A DNA stretch of 16,949 bases from contig CBDUVQ010000012.1 of NCBI GenBank assembly GCA_965370715.1, forward strand, positions 1 through 16,949, written 5' to 3'. Under the pieces are notes generated by a model. That model worked only from the letters and a program-made list of their open reading frames with translations, was not told the origin of the DNA and searched no databases. Shown one piece after another: positions 1 to 8,209 of the stretch (position 1 is the stretch's first letter; each line of letters starts with the position of its first letter). The translations under genes were made by a program, and so were the position numbers. Origin of the DNA: JAFCBV01 sp965370715. Lineage in GTDB: Archaea; EX4484-52; B79-G9.

Positions 1-14
1 TTCATTGAAATCTA

Positions 15-413
15 TTACTCTTCCTTCACATCAACAATAATACGAATTTCCCCGCCAATTAGCCAGTAGTCAGCCATCATGCCTTCTTTTGCCTTGCCTT
101 TCATGTCAGCAGGTATTTTTGTGTCAAACATTTCATATGTCTCGGCATCCATGAGCTGCGCATGGTCTCCCTCAATAGATACAATCTGGCCATTGCGCTT
201 GTCAACTATAGGGGATGGCACTTTCCCGTCACCAGGGCGCATTATAACTCTTTTCTTGCCGTCAATTATTCCTGTTGCAGTTATCCTGCACTTTGCGTGC
301 CCATGCTTTCCGGGCGCAGAAGTCGCGTTGTCAGAAACAATAGATGGCGAGTCATCTATCAGAATATACTTTCCTTTCTTGATATGTTTTGCCTCTACCT
401 GTTCAACATCCAT
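15..413 (-). CDS. eif5A: Translation factor aIF5A (hypusine-containing)
   Basis: This 132-residue protein is archaeal initiation factor 5A. In this family it binds at the ribosomal E site and helps peptide-bond formation and elongation through difficult stretches. The hypusination loop is visible as PGKHGHAK at about residues 34-41, with Lys36 the expected deoxyhypusine/hypusine residue. An N-terminal SH3-like part and a C-terminal OB-fold part (about residues 70-130) give the normal family length. The ATG is preceded by GAGGGA (419-424) with a 5-nt spacer, which fixes the start. It lies 40 nt downstream of EF-2 on the same strand and is probably cotranscribed. A TATA-like stretch at 431-440 could also give it its own promoter. 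The gene is complete; no hypusine-synthesis gene is in the window. Confidence 0.96.
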   Translation of the reverse strand: MDVEQVEAKHIKKGKYILIDDSPSIVSDNATSAPGKHGHAKCRITATGIIDGKKRVIMRPGDGKVPSPIVDKRNGQIVSIEGDHAQLMDAETYEMFDTKIPADMKGKAKEGMMADYWLIGGEIRIIVDVKEE

Positions 414-430
414 TTGAATCCCTCACAATG

Positions 431-453
431 TATTTTATACACAACCGTATATA
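431..453 (-). promoter_or_regulatory. Possible promoter between EF-2 and aIF5A
   Basis: The 40-nt gap between the EF-2 stop and the aIF5A start is very AT-rich. It contains GTATAAAATA (431-440) and ATATATAC (about 446-453), read on the minus strand. The outer box would give a start near 420-425, leaving the Shine-Dalgarno within a short leader. This is suggestive only, since AT-rich gaps look like this by chance. Confidence 0.3.
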
Positions 454-2640
454 TTATTCTAAATCAAGCACCGGAAGCTCTTCCTTCAGTCCCCTGCTCG
501 TTCGTATTGAAAGGGCTGTCTTGTCCTGCAGGTCTGCAGGAAGCTTCTCATAAAGTATGTCAACAAGAGACTGGAACCCGCGCCCGCCTGTTGCGGACTT
601 GAGCGATGCCTCAAAGCCGAACATCTCGGCAACCGGGAGTTTGCATGTAACAATAGTCATTCCAGCTTCATCTCCCATTTCCATTACCTGGCCGCGGCGG
701 TTCTGTATCTCTTTTACAACACTTCCCATGTGCTCAGTCGGTGTATCTATACGAAGAACCTGCTTTGGCTCAAAGAATTGTATTTTCCCATCAACCATTG
801 CATTCTTTAGTGCGCGCTTTATTGCAGGAATGACCTGTGCAGGCCCTCTGTGAATTGCATCCTCGTGAAGCTTTGCATCTGCAAGAATTACCTTTACACC
901 CGCCAATGGCTCTGCTGCAAGAGGCCCTTGCGCGCAAATCTCATTAAATGATTGGGTTACAAGCTCCTGAACTTCGTTCAATTGCACAATGCCTTTTGTC
1001 GCATTTACAAGAAGGTTTGTGCCGTTTACAGACCATATCTTTTTTATCTCGTTTCGGTCCATTCCGGACGGTGCAAGCGCTCCTACAACAGCTTTTTCAT
1101 CCTGCTTTCGGACATGCCCTTGTGGAATATCGCCTATCTGTAGTATATCGACAACTTCCTTTGGAAGAGCCTCAACCTTTATGTAAAATTTGTTGTGCTT
1201 GTTCGGTGACTTTCCTTCATATTCCTGTGATTTATTCAGCACACCCTCTTTGTATATGACAATCGGCTTTGAGACAATTACGTCTATGCCCTGCTCTTTC
1301 AGGAACCTTTCTACTTTTGCCTCAATATGAAGCTCTCCAAGAGCTGAAACAAGAGTCTCTCCTGTGTCCTCTGAAATCTTGATTCTTATTGTCGGGTCTT
1401 CCTTTGACCTCTGTTTCAGAATCTCAATCAATTTAGGAAGGTTTTTGATATCCTTTATCTCAATTGATTTTGTTACAACAGGCTCAAATATGTGCTTAAT
1501 TTCCTCAAATGTCGCAACTTCCTTGTCAGGGTCGCATATTGTCTCGCCCGATGCCGCAGCGCCAAGGCCTGAAACTGCAACTATGTTTCCGCAAGGCATT
1601 GTTGAAACCGGAAGCCTTCTTGGACCGTCAAACACAGATACCTGCTGTGCGCGAAGATTCTTGTTTGCACCGATAAGGTGCACATCCTGCCCGTCTTTTA
1701 ATGTGCCGCTGAATAATCGAATTGTTGCAATATCTCCTGCATGGGGGTCTGCTTTAACATTTGTTATGACTCCGACAAGAGGCCCGTCCCGGTTGCAGTC
1801 TTTCATGCTTTTTCCTTCAGGAGTCTCAATGTCCCCGGTCCATATTTTCTGGATACGGTATTTTTGAGCCTCTTTCGGGTTCGGCATATGGTCTATGACC
1901 ATTTCCAGAACAACTTCGTGAATCTTTGCCTTTTCTGAAAGCTCTTTGAAGTTTTCTGTTTCATTGAGCTCGTAGATTTCCTTAAATGTAATGCCTGTTC
2001 TCTTCATGTAAGGGATTGAAAGAGCCCAGTTTTTGTATGCAGAGCCAAATGACACTTTGCCGCTTTGCACATCAACCATCCAATCTTCTGCCAAGTCTTC
2101 AGGTGCGTACTTTCTTATGAGGGCATTGACCATGTTTATGTGCTTTACAAAGCGCTCCTGCATCTGCTCAGGGGTCAGGCGAAGCTCGTTTATGAGCCTG
2201 TCGACCTTGTTTATGAATAATGTCGGCCTCACTCTCTCACGAAGTGCCTGCCTGAGAACAGTCTCTGTCTGAGGCATTGCGCCCTCAACCGCGCATACAA
2301 CGACAACCACGCCGTCAACCGCCCTCATTGCACGGGTAACATCGCCTCCGAAGTCAACGTGCCCCGGAGTGTCAATAAGGTTTATCAGATGCTTTTTGTC
2401 CCCGTGTGCATAAACCATTGATACATTTCCTGAATAAATCGTGATTCCGCGCTCCTGCTCCTGCGCGTCAAAGTCCATCTTGACAGCTTTTCCTGCAAGT
2501 TCAGCTGAAAGCATGCCGCATCCTGCGAGAAGGTTGTCAGAAAGTGTTGTTTTCCCGTGGTCTATGTGCGCTGCTATGCCTATGTTCCTTATAAGGTCCT
2601 GATTCTGTGATGCTGACCTAATGTCGTCTGCTCTTCCCAT
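454..2640 (-). CDS. fusA: Elongation factor 2 (aEF-2)
   Basis: This 728-residue translational GTPase drives translocation of tRNA and mRNA on the ribosome. The GTPase motifs are clear: P-loop AHIDHGKT (24-31), DTPGH (90-94) and NKVD (144-147). Domain II and the EF-G-like domains III-V follow. The diphthamide loop reads LHEDAIHRGPAQ, and His597 (codon 850-852) is the expected diphthamide residue, so the modification pathway is predicted to exist elsewhere in the genome. Length matches archaeal EF-2. The ATG is preceded by AGGTGA on the minus strand (about 2649-2654). A TATA-like box lies 58-67 nt before the ATG, leaving a leader of roughly 30 nt. It is divergent from the Drg gene and followed by aIF5A. 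Confidence 0.98.
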   Translation of the reverse strand: MGRADDIRSASQNQDLIRNIGIAAHIDHGKTTLSDNLLAGCGMLSAELAGKAVKMDFDAQEQERGITIYSGNVSMVYAHGDKKHLINLIDTPGHVDFGGDVTRAMRAVDGVVVVVCAVEGAMPQTETVLRQALRERVRPTLFINKVDRLINELRLTPEQMQERFVKHINMVNALIRKYAPEDLAEDWMVDVQSGKVSFGSAYKNWALSIPYMKRTGITFKEIYELNETENFKELSEKAKIHEVVLEMVIDHMPNPKEAQKYRIQKIWTGDIETPEGKSMKDCNRDGPLVGVITNVKADPHAGDIATIRLFSGTLKDGQDVHLIGANKNLRAQQVSVFDGPRRLPVSTMPCGNIVAVSGLGAAASGETICDPDKEVATFEEIKHIFEPVVTKSIEIKDIKNLPKLIEILKQRSKEDPTIRIKISEDTGETLVSALGELHIEAKVERFLKEQGIDVIVSKPIVIYKEGVLNKSQEYEGKSPNKHNKFYIKVEALPKEVVDILQIGDIPQGHVRKQDEKAVVGALAPSGMDRNEIKKIWSVNGTNLLVNATKGIVQLNEVQELVTQSFNEICAQGPLAAEPLAGVKVILADAKLHEDAIHRGPAQVIPAIKRALKNAMVDGKIQFFEPKQVLRIDTPTEHMGSVVKEIQNRRGQVMEMGDEAGMTIVTCKLPVAEMFGFEASLKSATGGRGFQSLVDILYEKLPADLQDKTALSIRTSRGLKEELPVLDLE

Positions 2641-2697
2641 AAATATCTCACCTATAATTATTTGGATAACTTAAAATGCTGAATTAGAACCCAGACC

Positions 2698-2707
2698 TTT
2701 AAATTTC
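2698..2707 (-). promoter_or_regulatory. EF-2 promoter (TATA box)
   Basis: On the minus strand this reads AAATTTAAAG, a good archaeal TATA box. A start about 25 nt downstream (near 2674) gives a leader of about 34 nt that carries the AGGTGA ribosome site. That fits a leadered mRNA, unlike the divergent drg gene. Confidence 0.5.
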
Positions 2708-2770
2708 AAGATTCTTTTAGGCTGAAGATTTATTAAGATTACGGACGGGTAACGCAAAAAAAGTGCAAAA

Positions 2771-2781
2771 GCATATTAAAA
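2771..2781 (+). promoter_or_regulatory. drg promoter (TATA-like), leaderless mRNA
   Basis: CATATTAAAAG lies 22-32 nt before the drg ATG, the spacing expected if transcription starts at or beside the start codon. No Shine-Dalgarno is present before the ATG, in agreement with a leaderless message. Confidence 0.45.
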
Positions 2782-2802
2782 GCGCGCTTTAAGTTATAAA
2801 TT

Positions 2803-3909
2803 ATGTCCTTTGAAGAAAAAATCAAAGAAATAGAGGAAGAGATAAAGAAGACTCCCTCAAACAAGGCAACGCAGGGACATCTTGGAAAACTCAAGGCAAA
2901 GCTTGCAGTGCTTCGCGACAAGTCGGATACTGAGCGCACTGTCAAAAAGTCAGGCACTGGAAGCCATGGCTACAATGTGAAAAAGCTGGGCAATGCCACA
3001 TCAGTGTTTGTCGGCTTTCCTTCAGTTGGCAAATCAACGCTTCTAAACCGCCTGACAAATGCAGAGTCAAGGGTTGCTGCATACGAATTCACAACACTTG
3101 ATGTCGTTCCGGGCGTCATGAAATACAGGGGCGCATACATCCAGCTCCTTGATGTTCCTGGAATTCTTGAGGATGCCTCAGCAGGGCGCGGGCGCGGCAA
3201 AGAGGTTTTGGCCGCAGTACGCGGGGCAGACATGGTTCTAATTGTAGTTGACGTAAAAAAGCTCAACCAACTCGAAATCATAAAAAACGAAATTCTTAAC
3301 TCAAATATTCGACCAAACATCAGTCCTCCGGACATAATATCAAAAAAGAAGGATCGGGGCGGTGTGAATATAACAAGCGCTGTGAAGCAGACAAAGCTCT
3401 CGAAAGATACTATGAATGATATTGCGCGCGAAATGGGTTATATGAACGCAGATATTGTTCTAAGAGAAGATGTGACCTCAGAGCGCCTGATAGATGGGCT
3501 CGCAAATAACAGAGTCTATATGCCAATGCTTGTCGTGGTAAACAAGATAGACACTGTTTCAAATGATGAATTGATGCATGCGCTCTCCACTGTAAAAGAC
3601 AAATACGTCGCAATATCTGCGGAAAATGGAGAAAATCTCGAACTACTTCGCCAGAAAATATTTAATATGACTGGGCTTGTCAGGATATATATGAAGCCTC
3701 CGGGAAAGCCTGCTGACAGGGTAAAGCCCCTTATAATGAAGGGCGCGCCCACTATTGAGGCTGCCTGCGCAAAGACACGGGCAGACTCTATAAAATACCT
3801 TAAGAGTGCGCGTGTCTGGGGCCCCTCAGCAAAGTTCGCAGGCCAGCGCGTAGGGCCTGAGCATATCCTTCTGGATGAGGACGAGCTGGAACTGGCGTTT
3901 TCTAAGTGA
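2803..3909 (+). CDS. drg: Drg/Rbg-family GTP-binding protein with TGS domain
   Basis: This 368-residue protein belongs to the developmentally regulated GTPase branch of the OBG-HflX superfamily, ribosome-associated GTPases kept in archaea and eukaryotes. A charged N-terminal helical region (1-45) precedes the G domain: GFPSVGKST (71-79), DVPG (117-120), NKID (247-250) and ISAENG (271-276). An inserted helical segment typical of Drg lies between G3 and G4 (about 165-235). The C-terminal TGS domain spans about 291-367. Length and domain order match the family, so it looks intact. The ATG has no Shine-Dalgarno and is likely leaderless. Its stop codon overlaps the GTG start of the next gene, so translation of the toxin-antitoxin pair may be coupled to it. 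Confidence 0.95.
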   Translation: MSFEEKIKEIEEEIKKTPSNKATQGHLGKLKAKLAVLRDKSDTERTVKKSGTGSHGYNVKKLGNATSVFVGFPSVGKSTLLNRLTNAESRVAAYEFTTLDVVPGVMKYRGAYIQLLDVPGILEDASAGRGRGKEVLAAVRGADMVLIVVDVKKLNQLEIIKNEILNSNIRPNISPPDIISKKKDRGGVNITSAVKQTKLSKDTMNDIAREMGYMNADIVLREDVTSERLIDGLANNRVYMPMLVVVNKIDTVSNDELMHALSTVKDKYVAISAENGENLELLRQKIFNMTGLVRIYMKPPGKPADRVKPLIMKGAPTIEAACAKTRADSIKYLKSARVWGPSAKFAGQRVGPEHILLDEDELELAFSK

Positions 3910-4358
3910 AAAGCATAATAAATGTGTGTGACAATACTTTGATTGAAAACTGTAGGAGCGCTTTGATTAAAATGCTATTGAAAACCACTTCACTGAAATC
4001 AGATAAGAACGTCCTTTTTGCCTATGTTTATGGCAGTTTTGCCAGAGGTGAAAAGGACTTTTCAGATGTAGACATAGCCGTATACCTCAAAAAGATTCCA
4101 CGAGGCATTGTTCTGTATGAACGCCGGCTTGCGAAAGGTCTTGAAAAGGAAACCGGCAAGCCAGTTGATGTCCGGATTATAAATTCCATGCCCCTTCTTT
4201 TAAAGTCGCGGCTTCTCAAAGAAGGAAAGCTGGTTTTTTCGCGGGACCAGAAAGCGCGCGTCGCTTTTGAAACCGCACTAATTGGCAGTTATCTTGATTT
4301 TTCCCACATTATGAATTTTTATAACGAAAAAAGGCTTGAAAGATATGGCATTAGATAA
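3906..4358 (+). CDS. mntA: MntA-like minimal nucleotidyltransferase (antitoxin)
   Basis: This 150-residue protein has the minimal nucleotidyltransferase signature: GSFARG (43-48), then SDVD with Asp54 and Asp56, and a third acidic residue (Asp88) in PVDVRII. These are the metal-binding catalytic residues of the DNA polymerase beta-like fold. With the HEPN protein next to it, it is best read as the MntA antitoxin of a HepT-MntA module. Studied members neutralise HepT by attaching AMP to a Tyr in the HEPN motif. The GTG start overlaps the drg stop codon; an ATG at 3972 is possible but would trim the N-terminal helix. Its 3' end overlaps hepT by 14 nt. The function is inferred from motif plus neighbour and is strong as a pair. 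Confidence 0.88.
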   Translation: MKSIINVCDNTLIENCRSALIKMLLKTTSLKSDKNVLFAYVYGSFARGEKDFSDVDIAVYLKKIPRGIVLYERRLAKGLEKETGKPVDVRIINSMPLLLKSRLLKEGKLVFSRDQKARVAFETALIGSYLDFSHIMNFYNEKRLERYGIR

Positions 4359-4764
4359 GACACTAATAAATCTTAGGATTGACTTGATAGAAAGAAATCT
4401 GAAAGAGATAGAAATCATAATCAGCGAGGGGGAAGAAAACTTCCTTAAAAACTACAGAACGATTTTAGCCGGAAAGCACGCCCTTCTGGAGTCAATAGAA
4501 TCTTGCATTGACATAAGCAACCACATAATCGCCAGCATGGGACTTCGAAGGCCTGAAGACTACAAGGATGTTTTCGCAATCATTCAGGAAAACAATATTA
4601 TCGCAAAACCGCTTTCAGAAAAGCTTCAGGATATGGCTGGTTTTCGAAACCTGCTTGTCCATTTTTATGCAAAGGTTGACAACAGGAAAGTTTTTTCCAT
4701 AATGCATAAAGACACAAAAGACATTTCTGAATTTATGAAAAAGATACTAAAATATATTGCTTGA
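4345..4764 (+). CDS. hepT: HepT-like HEPN ribonuclease (toxin)
   Basis: This 139-residue all-helical HEPN-domain protein carries the RX4HXY motif as RNLLVHFY, with Arg101, His106 and Tyr108. In characterised HepT toxins this motif gives RNase activity, and the Tyr is the site AMPylated by MntA, so all residues for both activity and control are present. I chose ATG 4345 over a TTG nine bases upstream. The start lies inside mntA and the stop is 17 nt before proS, giving a compact antitoxin-toxin-proS arrangement. The targets are unknown (tRNA or mRNA in studied homologues). It appears intact. Confidence 0.88.
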   Translation: MALDKTLINLRIDLIERNLKEIEIIISEGEENFLKNYRTILAGKHALLESIESCIDISNHIIASMGLRRPEDYKDVFAIIQENNIIAKPLSEKLQDMAGFRNLLVHFYAKVDNRKVFSIMHKDTKDISEFMKKILKYIA

Positions 4765-4781
4765 AATTAACAGGAGATATT

Positions 4782-6251
4782 ATGTCCAAAAAACAAAAAC
4801 ATGAAAAAATGTCTGATCTTGGGATAACTGTCAAGAAGTCCGAGGATTTCAGTGAGTGGTACACGCAGGTCATACAAAAGGCAGAGCTTGCAGACTATAC
4901 CTCTGTTTCAGGCTGCATGGTGCTTCGCCCGTGGGCGTACTCTATCTGGGAAAAGATACAGGCGTATGTTGATGAAAAAATAAAGGCTCTCGGGCACAAG
5001 AATGTTTATTTTCCAATGTTCATCCCGGAATCGCTCATGAAGAAAGAGGCAGAGCATGTTGAAGGCTTTGTCCCTGAAGTCGCGTGGGTGACTCACGCAG
5101 GAAACGAAAAGCTTAAAGAGCGCCTTGCTGTTCGCCCGACATCAGAAACAATCATGTATGAATCATACTCAAAATGGGTGCGCTCGTGGCGCGACCTACC
5201 ACTGCTTCTGAACCAGTGGTGCAATGTCGTTCGCTGGGAGTTCAAGCACCCAAGGCCGTTTCTCAGGACGCGCGAATTCTTGTGGCAGGAAGGCCACACA
5301 GTGCACGCAACAAAAGAGGGCGCAGACAAAGAGGCAATGACAATACTTCTTGATGTTTACACAAAACTTATCGAAGATGTTCTTGCGATTGCGATACTCA
5401 AGGGCAAAAAGACAGAGAACGAAAAGTTCCCGGGCGCGCTATACACCACAACAATGGAGGCTGTGATGCCTGACGGAAAAGCGCTTCAGATGGGAACATC
5501 TCACAACCTCGGGCAGAACTTCGCAAAAGCGTTTGATATAACATTTCTTGACAAGGACGAAAAAAGAAAAACTGCATGGCAAACTTCGTGGGGCGTTACA
5601 ACGCGCCTTATCGGTGCGATAATCATGGCGCACGGAGACGATAAAGGCCTTGTCCTGCCCCCAAAAATCGCCCCGCTTCATGCAGTAATAGTTCCCATAC
5701 TTTTTGACAAGACAAAAAAAGAAGTCTTAAAAGAAGCAGAAAAAATCAGAGAGTCTCTTGAAAATGCCGGAATTTCAACACATCTCGATGACCGTGACGC
5801 ATACTCCGCAGGATTCAAGTTCAATGAGTGGGAGCTTAAGGGCGTGCCACTCAGAATTGAGGTCGGTCCACGGGATATAGAAAACAAGCAGGCCGTTCTT
5901 GTGCGCCGCGACACGAGTGAAAAGAAAATAGTCAAATTAAGCAGCCTTGCAAAAGACGCTAAAAAAGCGCTTGATGAAATGCAAAAAGACCTTTTTGAAA
6001 AATCGAAAAAATCACTTGATGAAAAAATAAAGATTGCAAAGGATTACAACGAAATCAAGAAAATAATTGACAACTCAATGCTTGCAAAAATCTCCTGGTG
6101 CGAGAACTCAAAGTGCGAGGAGAAAATAAAAGAAGACACAGGCGCGACCATGCGCGTAATACCCTTTGGCGAAGATGTTAAATCAAGCGCAAAGTGCGCT
6201 GTCTGCGGCAAGAACGCAAAGAAAGTTGTTTATGTTGGAAGAAGTTATTGA
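4782..6251 (+). CDS. proS: Prolyl-tRNA synthetase (archaeal/eukaryotic type)
   Basis: This class II synthetase charges tRNA-Pro with proline. I start it at ATG 4782 (489 residues) because AGGAG (4772-4776) sits five bases upstream; a TTG 21 nt earlier lacks such support. Visible elements are RPTSET (118-123), motif 2 running from RWEFKHPRPF to EGHTVH (151-175), GTSHNLGQNF, and motif 3 TSWGVTTRLIGA (268-279). The anticodon-binding domain follows (about 300-400). The C-terminal zinc-type domain has Cys440, Cys445, Cys472 and Cys475 and ends in a terminal Tyr, a hallmark of the archaeal/eukaryotic form. There is no bacterial editing insertion. It follows the HepT-MntA pair by 17 nt and converges with glmS two bases after its stop. 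Confidence 0.97.
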   Translation: MSKKQKHEKMSDLGITVKKSEDFSEWYTQVIQKAELADYTSVSGCMVLRPWAYSIWEKIQAYVDEKIKALGHKNVYFPMFIPESLMKKEAEHVEGFVPEVAWVTHAGNEKLKERLAVRPTSETIMYESYSKWVRSWRDLPLLLNQWCNVVRWEFKHPRPFLRTREFLWQEGHTVHATKEGADKEAMTILLDVYTKLIEDVLAIAILKGKKTENEKFPGALYTTTMEAVMPDGKALQMGTSHNLGQNFAKAFDITFLDKDEKRKTAWQTSWGVTTRLIGAIIMAHGDDKGLVLPPKIAPLHAVIVPILFDKTKKEVLKEAEKIRESLENAGISTHLDDRDAYSAGFKFNEWELKGVPLRIEVGPRDIENKQAVLVRRDTSEKKIVKLSSLAKDAKKALDEMQKDLFEKSKKSLDEKIKIAKDYNEIKKIIDNSMLAKISWCENSKCEEKIKEDTGATMRVIPFGEDVKSSAKCAVCGKNAKKVVYVGRSY

Positions 6252-6253
6252 TT

Positions 6254-8017
6254 CTATTTAACCGTAACACTCTTCGCAAGATTCCTCGGCTTATCCGGAT
6301 CAAGGCCGCGCAACACCGCTAAATAATAAGAAAGAAGTTGTATAGGAATTATATTCACAATCGGGAAATTCTCACCTGCATCAGGGATCTCTATCCATGT
6401 GTCAAACACACTGCTTTTCTTTGGCGAGACACCAATTATGTATCCGCCGCGCGCCTGTATCTCGCGCGCATTGTTTATGACATCACCATATGTCTCATCA
6501 TTTGGCGCGAACACTATGCATGGTGTGCCTTCTTCAATCAGTGCAATCGTACCGTGCTTGAGCGCCCCGCCTGCAAAGCCCTCTGCGTGAATGTATGTAA
6601 CTTCTTTTATCTTAAGCGCAGCCTCAAGTGCTGTCGGGTAAGACAGGCCGCGCCCGATAACATAAATATGATCCTTGTTCTTCAGCTTTTCTGAAAGCGC
6701 CTTTATAGAAGACACACTATCTTTGCTCACAAGATTATCAACATCATCCGCAACCTTTTTGAGAGACTCCTTTCCCTCCGGAAAGCGGTCCATCACAGCA
6801 TACGCCAAAAGGTGAAGTATTGCAAGCTGTGAAGTATAGGATTTCGTTGCAAGAACGCATATTTCAGGCCCTGCATTCATAAGCAGCGCAGAGTCTGACT
6901 CGCGCATGAGTGTCGAACCCATAACATTGACAATAGACACTATCTGCACACCTTTTTTCTTTGCAGCCTTGACTGCTGAAAGAAGGTCTGCTGTCTCGCC
7001 GGATTGGGATATTGCAATCATCAAAGTCTTTGGCGTCAGAAAGTCCTCATAGTATGCAAACTCTGAAGCGTCAACAACATTTATGTGCTTTTTTGCAACT
7101 TTCGAGAAAGTGTATGATGCAGAAAGCGCTGCGTGTAATGAGCTTCCTGCTGCAACAAAGAAAACACCGTAAGCCTCATTAATCTTTTTTGCGACATCAA
7201 GTATTACTTTGTCACTTGCGATTGCAGCCTTTATCGTGCTTTTCTGCTCTGAAATCTCCTTGAGCATATAGTGCTCAAAGTCCCCCTTCTTTGCCTGCTC
7301 ACTGCTCCAGGGAATTTCAACAACGCTCTTTACAACAGGGGTGCCATCAGCGAGCTTTTCAATATTGAGCGCGTTGTTCATAACAGCAAGCTGCCCGTCA
7401 TCAAGAAACACAACCTTTTTTGTGTGCTCAATAAATGCAGAAGGGTCTGATGCAACAAAATACTCGCCGCCTTCCTTTATGCCGATTACAAGAGGAGATT
7501 CTTTTTTTACTGCAACAAGGTCCTTTGAACTATTGCTTAACGCAATGAATGCAAAGCTTCCTTTAAGCCGTGATGCTGCAAGACGAACAGCCCTTGCAAA
7601 CCCGTGCTTTTTCAGGTATTCACCAATAAGGTGCGCAATCACTTCAGTGTCTGTCTCAGATGAAAATATATGCCCTACAATAGTCAACTCCTTTTTTAGC
7701 TCTTCATAATTTTCAATAATGCCGTTGTGGACAACTGCAACAGAACCGCTGCAACACATATGCGGATGCGTGTTTTTCTCCGAGACCACTCCATGAGTTG
7801 CCCATCGCGTGTGCCCTATCCCGACAGAGCCGGTGTGCATCATGGTTTCTCCTGAAAAACCGCTTATCTTTCCCACTTTTTTTGAGACCTTTATCTCAAA
7901 GCCCTCTGCAGTCGCAATGCCCCACGAATCATACCCTCTGTACTCGAGCTTCTTCAGGCCATCAAATACAAATCCGCACGCCGGATTGTTGCCGCAATAT
8001 CCTACAATTCCACACAT
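6254..8017 (-). CDS. glmS: Glutamine-fructose-6-phosphate aminotransferase
   Basis: This 587-residue enzyme makes glucosamine-6-phosphate from fructose-6-phosphate and glutamine, the entry step to UDP-GlcNAc and surface glycans. The start is ATG 8017, because the following Cys must become the N-terminal nucleophile after Met removal (MCGIVGY); a GTG nine bases upstream would bury it. The glutaminase domain shows HTRWATHG (69-76) and HNGIIENY (97-104). The two SIS domains show SQSGETADL (337-345) and, in the second, IHAEGF...LKHGT (476-490). The C-terminus PRNLAKSVTVK is the usual end. A TATA box 22-31 nt upstream suggests a leaderless mRNA. It is divergent from the S-layer-like winged-helix gene and may share its control region. 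Confidence 0.97.
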   Translation of the reverse strand: MCGIVGYCGNNPACGFVFDGLKKLEYRGYDSWGIATAEGFEIKVSKKVGKISGFSGETMMHTGSVGIGHTRWATHGVVSEKNTHPHMCCSGSVAVVHNGIIENYEELKKELTIVGHIFSSETDTEVIAHLIGEYLKKHGFARAVRLAASRLKGSFAFIALSNSSKDLVAVKKESPLVIGIKEGGEYFVASDPSAFIEHTKKVVFLDDGQLAVMNNALNIEKLADGTPVVKSVVEIPWSSEQAKKGDFEHYMLKEISEQKSTIKAAIASDKVILDVAKKINEAYGVFFVAAGSSLHAALSASYTFSKVAKKHINVVDASEFAYYEDFLTPKTLMIAISQSGETADLLSAVKAAKKKGVQIVSIVNVMGSTLMRESDSALLMNAGPEICVLATKSYTSQLAILHLLAYAVMDRFPEGKESLKKVADDVDNLVSKDSVSSIKALSEKLKNKDHIYVIGRGLSYPTALEAALKIKEVTYIHAEGFAGGALKHGTIALIEEGTPCIVFAPNDETYGDVINNAREIQARGGYIIGVSPKKSSVFDTWIEIPDAGENFPIVNIIPIQLLSYYLAVLRGLDPDKPRNLAKSVTVK

Positions 8018-8038
8018 AAGTTCCACATATTGTCAAGA

Positions 8039-8048
8039 AATTATAAAA
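8039..8048 (-). promoter_or_regulatory. glmS promoter (TATA box)
   Basis: The minus strand reads TTTTATAATT centred about 27 nt before ATG 8017. This predicts a leaderless transcript and independently supports that start over the upstream GTG. Confidence 0.5.
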
Positions 8049-8126
8049 CCATTTCTATTCAGGGCAATAAATAGGTTTCTAAAAACGCGGCAGACCGTTA
8101 AAAAACAGGTTGAGGTGCCTCGACAA

Positions 8127-8151
8127 AAGCTTTATTAAGCTTCTTAATAAA
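8127..8151. promoter_or_regulatory. Nested palindrome between divergent genes, candidate operator
   Basis: TTTATTAAG (8131-8139) and CTTAATAAA (8143-8151) form a perfect 9-bp inverted repeat with a 3-nt centre. A second, overlapping palindrome pairs AAGCTT (8127-8132) with AAGCTT (8137-8142). It lies between the TATA boxes of glmS (8039-8048) and the winged-helix gene (8183-8190). A dimeric winged-helix repressor could bind here and control one or both promoters; autoregulation by the neighbouring protein is an inference. Confidence 0.4.
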
Positions 8152-8182
8152 TAGTAGAATATGTATAAATTGTATAATACCG

Positions 8183-8190
8183 TTATAAAA
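8183..8190 (+). promoter_or_regulatory. Promoter of winged-helix gene (TATA box)
   Basis: TTATAAAA is centred about 24 nt before ATG 8210, and no Shine-Dalgarno is present. This supports a leaderless message starting at that ATG, not at the TTG nine bases earlier. Confidence 0.5.
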
Positions 8191-8209
8191 TAAATTGTAA
8201 TTGATTTTC

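Noticed and set aside
162..602. 146-residue frame on the plus strand
   Set aside because: It lies antisense to aIF5A and the end of EF-2, both certain genes; it is a shadow frame.
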